Part shown: piece by piece, positions 21,563-32,939 of the stretch | How positions within the stretch are numbered: position 1 is the first letter of the stretch | How the letters are laid out: each line of letters begins with the position of its first letter | Assembly (NCBI GenBank): GCA_013368375.1 | Contig: JAACJP010000038.1 | Location: forward strand, 124,001 to 188,000 | DNA length: 64,000 nucleotides | From: Tricholomella constricta | Lineage: Eukaryota; Basidiomycota; Agaricomycetes; Agaricales; Lyophyllaceae | Direction of reading: 5' to 3' | Notes under the pieces: generated by a model | Databases searched by the model: none | What the model saw: only the letters and a program-made list of their open reading frames with translations | What the model was told of the DNA's origin: nothing | Translations under genes and position numbers: made by a program

Positions 21563-24500
21563 TCAGAGTATCCAACAAAGATAGCTTCGAAGCGGCGCCT
21601 TGATGCGTAATTTGGGAGGAATCGCAACGAAACACTGACACCCCCATACACGGAGATGCGACAAGTCAGGTTTAGAGGAGTTAAATGCTTCGAAGGGAGT
21701 GGTGTTGGAAGGCAAAGTAGAGGTAGGAGTGCGATTGAGCAGGTATTGGTAAGTCAGAATGGCATCTCCAAGGAACGAGGGTGGGAGACGAGCATCGGCA
21801 ATCATAGCTTGAGCGCCGTCTTCTATAGTACAAATATAGCGTTTGATTTTGCCGTTTTGCTGATGAGCGTATTCAGCCGTGACTTGTTGCTGAATACCAC
21901 GCGAACGGAGATGATTGGCGAATTTTCCAAGGATAAATTCTTTGGCGCCGTCGCAGCGAACAGCTCGAATCGGGTTGCCAGATTTAAGCTCCCAAGCAGC
22001 CTCAGCGGTCTTGTAGATTAGGAACGCTTCGTTTTTATGCGCCATAAGATCGGTGAGACCCCAGTTCGAGCAGTCGTCGAGAAGACTAAAGAAGTAACGT
22101 TTCTTCTGAGGAGTGGCGACCGGAAAAGGACCACAAGTGTCCATGTGAACGAGATCGCAGATGTTCGACGCGCGATGTTGATTATTGGTATAGGGATGCT
22201 GGGGATACTTGCCGATAAGACATGGTATGCAGTGCGTGTGATTGAATTTTCCCTCCCACTTGACGCCAGTAGCATATTCATGGAGAAGGACAGCGCGAGT
22301 AGCGTCAAGACCAATATGACCTAAGCGTCGGTGCCAGAGTTCAGGCGTCTCACGGATCCGCTCAAAGACGGGAGCAGCGATCGGTTCCGAGTCCGATGGG
22401 GAGGGGAAAATGGCGGGAGCGGAAGACCCAGGCGAGGTAGCAGACAATAGGTCGCAACGAAGGAAAGAAAGGCGGCGATGGACATCAGCGAGGAAGGTAG
22501 AATTAGGAAAGATCGGGTGTTCCGGAGGAAATCGAACAAATGTGTAATCGCCAGGGCGCCAGTCAAATTCAAGACCGTAACCAGTGAGGGAACCAACGGA
22601 AAGAAGATTGATAGGGCAGGAGGGAGCGTGAAGACAGTCCCGAAGGCGAATAGTGACCTGTTTTCCATCCGTACAATCGACACGAAGACGAACTTCACCA
22701 CGTGCGAGGACAGGGAGAGTACCAGAATTTGCAGTAAGGACGGACGTGGCCACCGAAGTATCATACGACCAGAACACTTCACGTTGCTGAAAGATATGTC
22801 GACTACACCCAGAGTCAAGAAGGCAATTGTACCGTTGCAAGTGAGTAGAAAAAGCAATCGGTCCGATTTCAACTTGAAGTTTGCTCAAGGGGGTGGGCAT
22901 ATAAGCGTCAAAGATCATGCTATTGGTCGGGGCAGCTACAGAAATGCCTGCAAATACGGAGGGAGGGGTTGTGTCGAGAAGGGGAGGATCGGGGTCACAA
23001 TGAGGAGTGGTACTGTAATCGTCTTCGCCATCAGGAACGAAATCTGCGGATTGATCCTGGCTATCTGTGAATAAAGCCTGAGCAGGCCGTTGGTTGGCAC
23101 CCCCAGGAGCACCAGGATTCGTTTGCCAGTTAGGATTGGCCGTAGAAGTTGGCAAGGGTGGACGAGGACGTGCAATAGTACTGGGCAAGACAGGAGGATT
23201 GGCAGGCGAAGGAGTAACAGCAGGAGGTTGCGAGGATGGATTGAGGTGCGAACGCGAAGGGGGGTTATTGATAGGAATGCGAGAGCGAGGATGGAGACAT
23301 TGAAAGTCAACTTCGACATCCTGAAAGTCCTGGAAAACGTCATTGAACGATGGTAAGGAAGAGGTTGGTCCTTTGAGTAGCTTGCGATACGCGCTAAGGT
23401 CAACAAGGTGGTGATTGGCATAAGGGAAATGATCGAGAAAAGCAGAAAGTCCGTCGCGTAGATCCCACGGAAAACCAGCAGAGTCAAGCTGATTAACACC
23501 ATTACGCCAAGCCGTGATATAATCGAGAATGCGATGAGGACCGTAGGAAAGGTTACGAAGGCGTGTCATGATGACCTGGGCTGAAGTCCAGTCGCCGATA
23601 CCGTAAAGATTGCGAAGATTCCCGAAGATCACACGAGCGGATTGGCGGGGACCAACATGTCGACCGTAACCAGGTAAACTGTTTTGGATGGACGGAGCGA
23701 TGCGAGAAAGGAGAATATGTTTGGCAGAGCCATCACGATTCCACCATGTTCGCCAGGCTTGAATCTCGTCGGCCGTAGAGGTTTGAGTGACGACGGGAGG
23801 GTACGTGGGGATAAACCCGGGGTCGAACGGATCGTTGGGGTCCGGGGGTTCACAGATGTGGCTTTTAAGGTCCATGTTCTCGAGGATGATGTTGACCGCA
23901 GAGTACCAAGGCCCCCAGTCGTGTTTACCGGACAGAAGTGGAATATGCACCGTATTCGGGAGTCGGTTATCATCATGTGCAGGTGTTGAGGTAGCAGGAG
24001 TAGGTGAAGGAGTAGCAGGGGCAGGTGACGATGCAACTGGGGCAGGCAACGGGGCAGCAGGAGCTGGTATCGAAGCAGCAGGAGCTGGCGACGAGGCAGC
24101 AGGGGCAGGCAGCGGAGCAGGAGGAACAGGCAAAGGTGCAGCAGGAGCCTGCGACGAAGCCACGATGGCAGGCTGTGGAGGAATGACGGGGGCCTGCAAA
24201 GCGGGCAAGGAAACGACAGGGTCCTGTGCAACGGGAGCAACGGGAGGAGTCGGAGCAACGTAGACAGGAGGCGGAGGAGCCGGAGGCATCGGGGGATAAT
24301 AATAATAAGGGTAGGGAACACCCCCAGGGTGGCCAGGAGGCGGCAGATGGTAATATGCAGGGTTCGAGCTGTATATATGCGCGGAATTCGACGGGTAAAA
24401 ATTCCCATTAGGGTGGGAGACGGAGGGAACGACGGGTGGGTGCGATTGGTAAGTCATTGGTTGATAAACAGTCGATTGAGGTCGCATATATGGACGTGGG

Positions 24501-24730
24501 GAACGAGCATTGACGGGATGAGGACCCTCGGGAACAATCTGGGGTGATCTAACGTTGGGAACACTGCTTTGATTTGCGAGATTGATATCTTCTGAGTCAG
24601 GGGCAGACATTGTATGCTGTTGCGAAGGATGAGGTGACCCAAAAGACATATGAGAGCTAGTTTGACGAAATGAATCCGATTGCCGAGAAGATGAGCGAGG
24701 GGGGAATGGTAGAGGATGATCTGAAGGCAT
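21563..24730 (-). pseudogene. copia-2 Gag, protease and integrase
   Basis: This is a 1055-codon frame. A proline/alanine-rich N-terminus with many PAPAA-like repeats comes first, then a Gag-like region, and an aspartic protease with DSG (LLDSGCSRH). Next is the GAG-pre-integrase (WHRRLGHIGLD with a CxxC pair) and the integrase core with HMDTCGPFPV, LDDCSNW and RCDGAKEF. Unlike copia-1, the second catalytic aspartate is present, and no clear CCHC knuckle is seen. The frame is lost near 21600 inside the integrase C-terminal region; the right reading continues in another frame from 21651, so a single-base indel is likely. The start codon at 24730 is the first ATG, 77 bp inside the LTR. Confidence 0.9.
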
Positions 24731-24793
24731 TCTGAAGTTGAGAATCGAGCTGCAATTGCTCTGGGAAAAAGATTGCGCAGTTCAAGAACGCGC

Positions 24794-24806
24794 GGGGCCC
24801 ATAACC
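24794..24806 (-). promoter_or_regulatory. Primer binding site of copia-2
   Basis: On the minus strand GGTTATGGGCCCC directly abuts the 5' LTR. It is identical to the site of copia-1 although the LTRs differ, so both families probably use the same tRNA primer. Confidence 0.65.
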
Positions 24807-25068
24807 TGTTAAGACTAGAAGGCGAATAGCGGACCTCAGTGTCACGAAGTAGTGAAAGACAACTATATTACCTAGAACGCGAATAGCGGACTAGGGTCAT
24901 GTAAGTATGTGTAGCTAAGGATGAATAATAAAGGAATGAACATACCCTCAGTGTCACGAAGTAGTGAAAGACAACTGAGGGATGAGGAGACGAGGACGCG
25001 ACTATGTGTCCGAGTCATGTGACATACGCGTGATACGATCAAGGAGGTGATGAATACTAAGTCCAACA
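24807..25068 (-). repeat. 5' LTR of copia-2
   Basis: 262 bp, almost identical to 18217-18478. It lies upstream of Gag-Pol on the minus strand and is followed on its outer side by the target duplication ctttg. Confidence 0.95.
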
Positions 25069-27275
25069 CTTTGCCGTCTGAGCTCTTCTGTGTGCTAGCA
25101 ACAGGAATGCATTCATATTCCCTACATATGTCGGTATGTCGGATACACCCCTTCAGCCATCTTTTGTCGTCCTCCCTTGCATCTGGCCCCTGAGTTCTCT
25201 CCTCTATCCCATGAATCACATTCTCCTTCGCCACCCCTTCAATATGCCCTAACTCATGTTTTCCCTTCACAGGCATCTTCTTCCTGCTCTTACTCGTCAT
25301 CTGCATGTTCGTGATCCACCGCAACGGCTGCCGGCGTGCGCGTGGCCCAGCCATCTTCGAGTTCACTTTCTGCCGGGCGCTGGCCCCTCTTCAGTCCGTG
25401 GCGGCGCCGCAGGAGGGGCGGCGGGGTTATCGTCATCGTGTCGCATAGGAGCGGTAGCGGTAGCGGTGGTGGTGATGGGTGTTCGAAAGGGTTGTTCTGT
25501 CACTTCCATGTGACGCAGACGCAGCCCTAACCGGGGCCGAGGTCGAGGTCGAGAAGGTCAGCGACGTTGACCTGGAGGAGCGGGGCATTGCAGCAGTCGG
25601 CGGCGATGGGTGAGAATGGAAAGCAGGTGCGTACACTCGGGATGATGCGTCTCCCTCTCTGTTGACTTGACGCCCTTCAGACCGCCGCTTTGGATCCCGT
25701 ACCGTCTTCCCAACAGTATTTTCTCCAGCCAATCGAGCCAACGCCGCCGAAACAGCCGAAACACCTATCCCCACTTTCCGAGACCGCCTCCGACTTTACG
25801 CTTCAGTAAAATATGACAAGAGAAATGCATTCCTCGTAAGTCTTAGCACATGGCCTACTTAAACACATCCTTGATGGGCACCGTCTATTCAACAGTTTCT
25901 TATAATGATTGGCACCGTCCCTCTCATCTCCTCCCCACCACTGAAACCTTAGCCACTGTACGGATCGAATACTGAATGACAGTCGGCTTGAGTGGACATC
26001 GTGCCAGTGCGGCGCTTCGACCGAAACTGGAATGGTGGTGTGAGCGGTGTGTCGCGGTCGAACGACGTTGTTCAGCTCACTAACGCACCTTCAGTAGATC
26101 TGGCGTGACCAAGGCATGATCTCCCCCACTCCCCCTCCCCTTCGATGCATCTCCATGGACCTCTTCCGACTCTCGTCACCATGCATCCCACCCGCGACGC
26201 CCACCCTTGCGCCATCGAATCAGCCCCGCGGTCTTTCCACACTATTGTGCTCGGCGGGCCTTGTGCCCGCTCTCACACTGCGGCGCGGCCCTTGGGATTC
26301 GGCGTGTGGGTGTTAAGTATCTGGAGGGTCGTTTTGGCGGGTCTCGATCGTTCGTGTTGTTGTGTGCTCTGTGTCTGTACCTGTACCTGTATCTGTATTT
26401 GGACGCTGGTACTGAGTCTCGATGGGTCGGATAGGACTAGGAAAAAGTACGAACGACTGAATGAAGGAGTGAAAAAAAAAACTGGACGACACTACGGCGC
26501 GCAGATAAAGCTTCCCCCGGTGACCTGGTAAAGATAATTCAAGCATTGAATATCGAGCACAGGCATGAATAGCAACATGTCCATGGAACCTTGTGAAGCC
26601 AACGGGATACCTCGTCCTCGTGGAGTGACGTATCTCCTGCAATGGGACTGCGAAGCTGCGGATCTATCGGCCCAACCCACCTAGAAGAAAGCGCTCGCTC
26701 ATTCTCATTCGGTGATAGCGGAGGGGATACCCACATACCCACATCTTACCCGACGTCAGCGTCAAGATCATACATGTGTTTCGGGTGTGACGCCATTTCC
26801 GAACAGCAGGACATGGGCGTCCAGTTGCGCGCGAATCTCGCAGGGACCACAACCACGTGCGTTCCAGGTTGAGGGATACTCAGAACGCTCGCAGTGCAAA
26901 TGTCGAACCAGGAGATTTCAAGATACCAGATGTTGGCGTGATCGTGATCATGATCGAAGGCCGAAAGCTGTGGTTCAACTGGCATGCGAGTAGCGTCCCG
27001 AACAAGAGGAGAGAATGTACACGCGTGTGAGCACAAGGCAAGGCGTCGAAGCACAGTGACATAAGGAGCGTGGACGAGGCTCGTCCAGGAATAGACTGAT
27101 GGTTGGCGATAAGGGGCTCGTAGAATAGCTGTAGCTGTAGCTGCGGACGACACCGGAATCGCACCAGTACTCGTCCTCGGCTCGTAGTCACAGAGGGTGC
27201 AGATGGAGTTTAAACGAGAACAAGAACGAACGAGAGACAGGGCGCCAATGGGATGTGGGGATGCCGAGAAGTCGA
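25069..27275 (-). repeat. Inner part of the left arm of the large inverted repeat
   Basis: This matches the right arm in inverted orientation: 25069-25870 against about 33680-34459 (very similar), 25890-26540 against roughly 32560-33650 (more diverged, and the right arm has an extra tandem copy), 26540-27085 against 31947-32560, and 27085-27275 against 30545-30707. Apart from the possible exon at 25273-25448 no gene was recognised. Open frames rich in proline, serine or arginine are not conserved between arms. Confidence 0.9.
25273..25448 (+). pseudogene. Exon with a predicted transmembrane segment (left-arm copy)
   Basis: After an acceptor-like CACAG the frame reads GIFFLLLLVICMFVIH, a clear hydrophobic segment, then a basic RNGCRRARGP and a short tail ending at TAG (25446-25448). 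The inverted-arm copy (34082-34257) has the same length, the same stop and an open frame. Upstream exons of the putative gene are separated from this one by copia-2, so this copy is probably non-functional. I do not recognise the protein. Confidence 0.4.
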
Positions 27276-27976
27276 AGGAAACAGTGTGCGCGTGCAGAAC
27301 GATCGATCGATTGTTTATGTGCAGCGTCTCCCTGCGCGCCGGGGGACGACAACCAGAGCTCGAACAGAGCATCGCCAGACAGATGTGGATGTGGAAGTGG
27401 AAACGTGTAACCAATAGAGCGTGGAGTGTAGAGTGTAGAGTGTATGGTGTATATTGTATAGTACATGGAATGGGAATGGGAACGGGTAAAGGGAGAGAGG
27501 TGCATGGGGTTCCGATAACGACAGCAAATACAAGAACGAGAACGACAAGAACAAGGACAAGAACACAAGAACAAGAAAAAGGGCAAGAACAAATACAATA
27601 GAATGAAGAGACGGGGGATCCGGAGACGCGAGACGCAAGACGTAAGGAAACGGGATAGAGATCTAGTCATAGTCACAAGAAAAGAAACGATCGAACGAAC
27701 GATAGCGGCAGGAACGAGAGAGGTCGTGGTGGAGAAGTTTCCAAGAGCTTGAGCTTGAGCTGGAGTTGTCGGTGTGGTGTGGTGTGGTGTGACATGTCCA
27801 GGCTTGGAGGAGTTCGCCGCCGATCCGTGTTGTGTCGCGGTGGTGGCAGTGGTGCGAGTTACACAAAGTATACAATGAATGAAAGAGTCAAGAGTCGAAG
27901 AGAGCGAGAGCGCGAGCGGGAGCGGGGGTTCAACCACCCCGGAGCGGTGGTGAGCAAGCGCATGTACGAACGGGGC
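27276..27976. other. Spacer downstream of the HMG gene
   Basis: About 700 bp rich in AAGAAC/GAACGA-type purine repeats (27480-27610) and short GTAGAGTGT repeats near 27420-27450. It probably contains the 3' untranslated region and terminator of the HMG gene. No separate gene is seen, and no inverted-arm match was found. Confidence 0.5.
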
Positions 27977-30370
27977 TCATCGATGCTCCCCGCCACGCAT
28001 GTTGTTATCCATATCCATATCCATTTCCATATCCATCCCCATCCCGAGCCCCGCCCAGCCCTCATATCCTCCTCCCCCTCCTTCCCTCCCTCCTCCTCCG
28101 CCCCCGCCATGCAACCCAACACTCTGCACCCCGCCCCAGCCATGGCCCCCATACCACGGCCCTCCTCCCCCTCCTCCACCACCTCCTGCACTTACGCTCC
28201 CGCCCCCACGCTCAAGCGCCTCATACACCCTTTCCCTCTCCCGCTCCCCTTCACCATCCCATCCGGCGAGCGAGGAGAACGTCGACGAGGGCATGCGGGT
28301 CGGGGGCGCGGGGTAGAAGGCGCCCAGGCCCAGGTCCTGTGCGTGCCCGTGTGCGTGTGCGTGTGCGTGTGCGTGCCCGGGCATGTGGGGCGGCGGCGGG
28401 GGCGGGGAGGAGGCGTAGGTGGCTCCGGAGACGTGGGGGTGGGGGTGGGCGTGGGCGTGGGCGTGGGCGTGGGGGTGGGCGTGGTTCTGGAGACGCTCCA
28501 CCCTGGGCGCAGGCGCAGGTGCGGGAGAGGGTGAGGGGGTGGAGGAGTTGGTTTGCCCCTCCTCCCTCTCCTCACTTTCCTTTCTTTTAACCTCCTGCTG
28601 CTGCTGCTGGAGACGTGGAAAGCGCTTTCAAAAGAAAGGGAAAAAAATCAGCATCCAATCTCAATACACACGCGCGCGTAGGCAGGGAACGCACCTCGAA
28701 GTACAGCCGATCCATGTCTGTCTCCGTTTCTGCCCCCGCCTCCTGCATCGCCCCGCCCGAACCTGCGCCTGGGCGGAATGAGAGCGACCCCGCCCGCACG
28801 ACGTCGTACATCCCCTCCCTCTCGCTCTCCCTCTCCGATGGTGGGACACCACGGTCCCCACCCGTACCCGGGCGCCACCAATACGCATGGACGGCGTGTG
28901 GATCCATCCACCGGCGTTCCTGTCCTGGCTCTTCCCGCTGCTGCTGCTGGTGTTGGTGCTGTTGGTGCTGGTGCTGGTGCTGCCACGCAGGGCGATGTGC
29001 GTGCGCGTGGGTGTGTAGACGTTCAAAAGGCGGATAGGCGGGTGGTAGAAGCACGGCTCCGCCCCCGCCCCCACCCACGGAGAGAGAGTGGGAGAGGGAG
29101 AGGGAGAGGGAGACGCTGGCGCTGCTTCGATGCCTCTTCTGGCTCTGGGGGGTCTGTGGTTGTGTCTGTGTCTGTGTTTGCGTTTGTGTCGGAGTTTGTG
29201 TGGGCTCGCGCTCGGAGGGCGCGGAGAGGGCGCGTTTGAACATGTGTGTGAGGGGGACGGGGCTGCGTGCGGAGATGCCAGCGGGGACGGGGACGGGGAC
29301 GGGACCGGAGCGTGGCGGGGTGGGAGACGAGGATCTCGACCTCGATCTTGAGCTCGAGGTCGAGGGTTCGAGGCGGTGACGGTGACGGTGACGGTGTGTG
29401 GCGGGTGCGCCGGTGCTGTTGCTGTTGGCCTCCCACTCTCTGACGGCGCGCTCGAGCTCGACGCCCTTCTTGCCCTCCACCAGCAGATCCGCAATCTTGG
29501 CGAACCGCGGGTCGTCGTCCGTTTTCGTCTTGCCTTTCCCCTTCGGCGGCTTCGCCTTTGCTTTCCCCTTTTCCTTTTCTTTTTCCTTGTCCTTGTCCTT
29601 GTCCTTGTCTGTAGCCGTGGCAGTGCCCTCTTCCCCCACCCTTCCCTTTCCCTTCCCCTTTGCTCGACCAGACCACTCCTCGGGCGCCTCATCCTCGTCT
29701 CCATCCGGTGGATCCTTAGCGCCGCCGATCCTCCTCCGCTGCCGCGCAGGGCCCGCTGTGCCGTGCTTGAGCTTGGCAAGGGCGTTGGCGCCGGGGCGGA
29801 AGCGCCAGTCGGGGTACCGTTTCCTGTGCTCGAGCTGGGCGAGAGCGGCTTTTGCCTCCCATTCGTCGCGTTCGGACTTGGGGAGGGTCTTCCAGTACAT
29901 GCCTGTGCAATATGCAATATCAAATAAGGGATGATGAGCGGAAGAAGAAGAGGGAGGGGAGGAGAGGGGCGCGCACCGATGATCTTGGAGAGGTTGCTGT
30001 GGTTTCCTTCGACGTTGCCGGTGACTTGCTGGAAGCGGATGAAGGAGGAGCGGAAGAGGATGAAGGCGTTGGGGGGGCGGGGGATGTAAGACGCGTCGCG
30101 GCGTTTCCCATGGGACGGGCGGGGCGGAGGCTCGGACGCGGAGGGCGAGGGTGGGTGGCCAGGGCCAGGCGACGGGGCAAGCGCGGAAGCGAAAGCGGGG
30201 AGGTGGGGACCGGGATCGGGGACCATCTCTGTGAAGAAGGTGTACGTCATGGAGGCGGGCGGGTCGACGAGCGGGGGCATGAGGGCGGGTGGGCCGCCGT
30301 CTTCGTCGTCGTCGTCGTCGCGCATGAGGGGCATGTCGCTGGTGACTTTACTATTAGCGCCTCGCCTCAC
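27977..30370 (-). CDS. HMG-box (MATA_HMG-type) transcription factor
   Basis: Three exons (30370-29977, 29902-28695, 28606-27977) give about 743 residues. An HMG box spans about residues 97-168: it begins RPPNAFILFR, has the NLSKIIG helix end at the first intron, and continues with MYWKTLP and the basic HRKRYPDWRF motif typical of fungal mating-type-like HMG boxes. It should bind DNA in the nucleus. The N-terminus holds an acidic DDDDDED run. The C-terminal half is strongly biased, with Lys/Glu and Thr/Gln repeats, a HAHAHAHA-type stretch, polyglycine and a GMGMDMEMDMDMD tail. The start at 30370 is the first ATG; 30334 is an alternative. Basidiomycete relatives include Ustilago Prf1 and Coprinopsis Exp1, but orthology cannot be judged here. 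It is the only gene in the loop of the inverted repeat. Confidence 0.9.
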
Positions 30371-30544
30371 ATTGGAATGATTGGATCAACACTGACACGT
30401 GATGGACACGACCCCGCGCAGACTCACCGTGACTACCCAGCCGGGCGGTCACTTGACGGCCCGTATCCATCCATCCATCCATCGCCTGCGATGAGTGCTA
30501 AGAGCGCAGGCACTGTCTTCGGTTCACCACGTGTTACTTCTTGT
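30371..30544 (-). promoter_or_regulatory. Probable promoter region of the HMG gene
   Basis: About 170 bp lie between the first HMG codon and the inner end of the right arm. It contains a CCAT tetranucleotide run (30466-30483). Any further upstream control sequence must lie in the repeated arm. No TATA box was identified. Confidence 0.35.
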
Positions 30545-30707
30545 CGTTCTGTATGCTTCTCGCTTCTCGGCATCCCAGTGGCACCCGGTTTCTTGTCCTT
30601 GTTCTCGTTTCATCCTTAGCGACTACGAGCTAACGAGTGCGATTCCCTGTCGTCCGCAGCTACAGCTACTCTACGAGCCCCTCATCGCCAACCATCAACA
30701 CGGTCTG

Positions 30708-31946
30708 CACGTCGGCAGTGGCCTCTCCAGCGACTTGTTCGCGCACGATCTTGGAATACTTCTCCGACCTCACTGCACGGAACCGTTCCGAGGACGCTCA
30801 CGTCTATCGTCTATTCAAAAATTTGGAAATCTTCCGAGTCACGGCCGCGACCACTCAACATTTTGAGCTGTGTACAACTCCCTAAAACTCTCAGCTGCAC
30901 ACAGTCCCTCGGGAACCCTCCCCTGCTCTCACACCAGCTTGCTGGTAGTGACTAGCTGGGAGCTCTTACCGCAGGCCGTGCTACCTGACCAGAACACTAT
31001 ACACGAACCTGGTCCACCTGCCGAGCACTGATTATAACTCCACATTAAAATTCCAATCTCCCAACCCCACAGGCCCTGCGTGGCGATCCAGTATCATACC
31101 CAATCGACCGAGGGACCCACATGCGCCTTTGACCCCGACCAACGATGTGAACCTATCGGACCACTCAAAAGAATGCTCCGCCTGTTGGGACCGCAAAACA
31201 CACACCGTTGCCATACTATCGCGCTACGAGATGACCATTGAACAATAAACCATTTTTTCTTGGAAAACTGAGCTTGCTGTATGACCATTTGGTGTCCCCT
31301 GCCCTGCTTGGCCGCCCCCGCCATTCTCCCTGGGAAAACTGTCAGCTTTGACAGGGCCGTCAGCCACCCACATTCTCGGCAGCTTGACAACGTACCAACA
31401 CCAACAAACCATTTGAAGACCATTCTACACCTAAAGCGGGCACCGCACGATACTGTGGACTGCATTATGACGATTGAGGACCTTACTGGGCATCTCACAC
31501 CCAGGGACCTAAGGCAACTTTACATGTCCTGAGTCGACTGTTACCGCATCCAGTGACGCAAACTCTCACCGATGCACTGCACGTGTCGCCGAAACTCAAA
31601 GACGTACAGGTTAGCTTAGCTTCCTATGATGGGCACTCACTCAACATACATAAGCAATCCATGCTCGTGCCACTCTACACTGAGACCGAATCATGCTCCT
31701 AGGTGCGCGATGACTCTTGTTCACGCGATAAATTGAGGGACTACTTATTCGTGTCTGTGTCTTTGTCTCTGTATATTCGCCTAGTTTCTACCGCAAGCTG
31801 GAAAACTGGATGTGAGCTCGGCTTAGGGAGTATATGGAGGCCCAGGGATGATGATGTACATAGCCTGCCTACATCGGGATACTTCCTGGAAACCGGCGTT
31901 CCTGAGCGGGACCGTGCCGTGTAGTGTTACCTTACCTTACCTTACC
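30708..31946. other. Right-arm insertion of about 1.2 kb
   Basis: This block interrupts the alignment of the two arms. The left arm joins the flanking sequences directly near 27085. It is either an insertion here or a deletion in the left arm. Its right edge has a short TTACC tandem run (31926-31945). On the plus strand, short stretches near 31130-31230, 31380-31530 and 31550-31680 read like protein (DHSKECSACWDRKTH; DALHVSPKLKDVQV), possibly a decayed F-box-type gene, but no continuous gene could be built. No terminal repeats or target duplication were found. Confidence 0.5.
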
Positions 31947-32939
31947 AGGACCAGCCTCGTCCACGCTCCTTACGTCACTGTGCTTCGACGCCTTGTACCT
32001 CGTACCTTGTGCTCACACGCGTGTACATGCTCTCCTCTTGTTCGGGACGCTACTCGCATGCCTCAGGCCGTGCACCACTTTCTTTCATGCGTCTCGCTCG
32101 ATGCTTTCGGCCTTCGACCTTCGCGATCACGATCACGCCACCATCTGGTATCTTAAAAATCTCCTGGTTCAACACTTGCACTGCGAGCGTTCTGAATATG
32201 TATCCCTAAACCGGAACCCGCGTTGTTGTGGTCCCTGGGCTGCGAAATCCTCGATTGTTACAGGGACGACTGGACGCCCATGTCATACTCTTCGAATTCG
32301 GAAATGGCGTCACACCCGAACCCGAGACGCATGCCTGAACGTGTGTGTGTGATCTTGATGCTGACGTCGGGGCAGATGTGGGTATGTATGTATGTATTCC
32401 ATCCGCTATCACCGAATGAGCGACCGCTTTCTTCTAGCCTCTAGGTGGGTTGGGCGATACGTCACTCCACGAGGACGAGGTGTTCCGTTCGCAAGGTGCC
32501 GTTTCCATGTTGATATTCACGCCTGTTCTCAATGCTCAAAACCAAATTACCGGGGGCTTCAGTCACGCACCGTAGTGTCATCCAGTCCTTTTTCATTCCT
32601 TCATTCTGTCGTTCGTACTTTTTTCCTAGTCCTATCCGACCCATCGAGACTGAGTACGAGCGTCCAGATGCAGATACACATAAGACGCAGGGCACACAAC
32701 AACGCGAACGATCGAGGCCCTCTCTCCAGATAACACACACACACTGAATCCCAAGGGCCGCGACGACGGAGTGTGAGTCAGAGCGCGCAGGGGTGGTGCG
32801 ATCGCGTGCGAGATCGAGACCGAGATCGAGACTGAGACCGCGGGGCTGATTCGGTGGCGTGGCGGGCGTCGCATGCAGGATGCATGATGACGAAAGCCTG
32901 AAAAGTTTCACGGAGATGCATCAACAGGGAGGGGGTTCA

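Larger units (their letters stand above)
18525..21651 (-). pseudogene. copia-2 integrase C-terminus, reverse transcriptase and RNase H, interrupted
   Basis: The reading starts near 21651 with the end of the integrase (FEAIFVGY). It continues through the reverse transcriptase until LYGL near 20672, where a solo LTR intervenes. It resumes at RQSAYEF near 20206 with HVDDG, and is cut again near 19810 by a second solo LTR. It goes on from PLRSKLSV near 19296 to the RNase H (DADWASD, then KHIDIRYHFIREH) and ends near 18525. Skipping both solo LTRs restores one frame across each junction, which shows they are later insertions. Between about 18820 and 18960 the frame is also broken. The product would have been the C-terminal half of a copia polyprotein. 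Confidence 0.9.
18217..25068 (-). mobile_element. Ty1/copia LTR retrotransposon (copia-2) with two nested solo LTRs
   Basis: Two 262-bp LTRs (18217-18478 and 24807-25068) bound a minus-strand Gag-Pol. The target duplication ctttg is present on both sides (18212-18216 and 25069-25073) and occurs once in the inverted arm (34455-34459). The Pol reading is interrupted by two foreign solo LTRs (19302-19805 and 20212-20666), each with its own 5-bp duplication, and by a frameshift near 21600. The element is thus dead and older than the two LTR insertions it holds. Confidence 0.95.

Noticed and set aside
5172..25068. The three left-arm elements as one composite transposon
   Set aside because: Each has its own ends, host sequence remains between them, and the KDZ element and copia-2 have separate empty sites in the right arm.
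28192..29927. Long plus- and minus-strand open frames overlapping the HMG gene
   Set aside because: They are off-frame readings of the GC-rich repeats of the HMG gene; the spliced HMG reading with an intact HMG box explains the region.
27977..30370. The HMG gene plus inverted repeat as a mating-type locus
   Set aside because: Agaricomycete mating loci are built on homeodomain and pheromone/receptor genes, none of which is seen; an HMG box alone is not enough.
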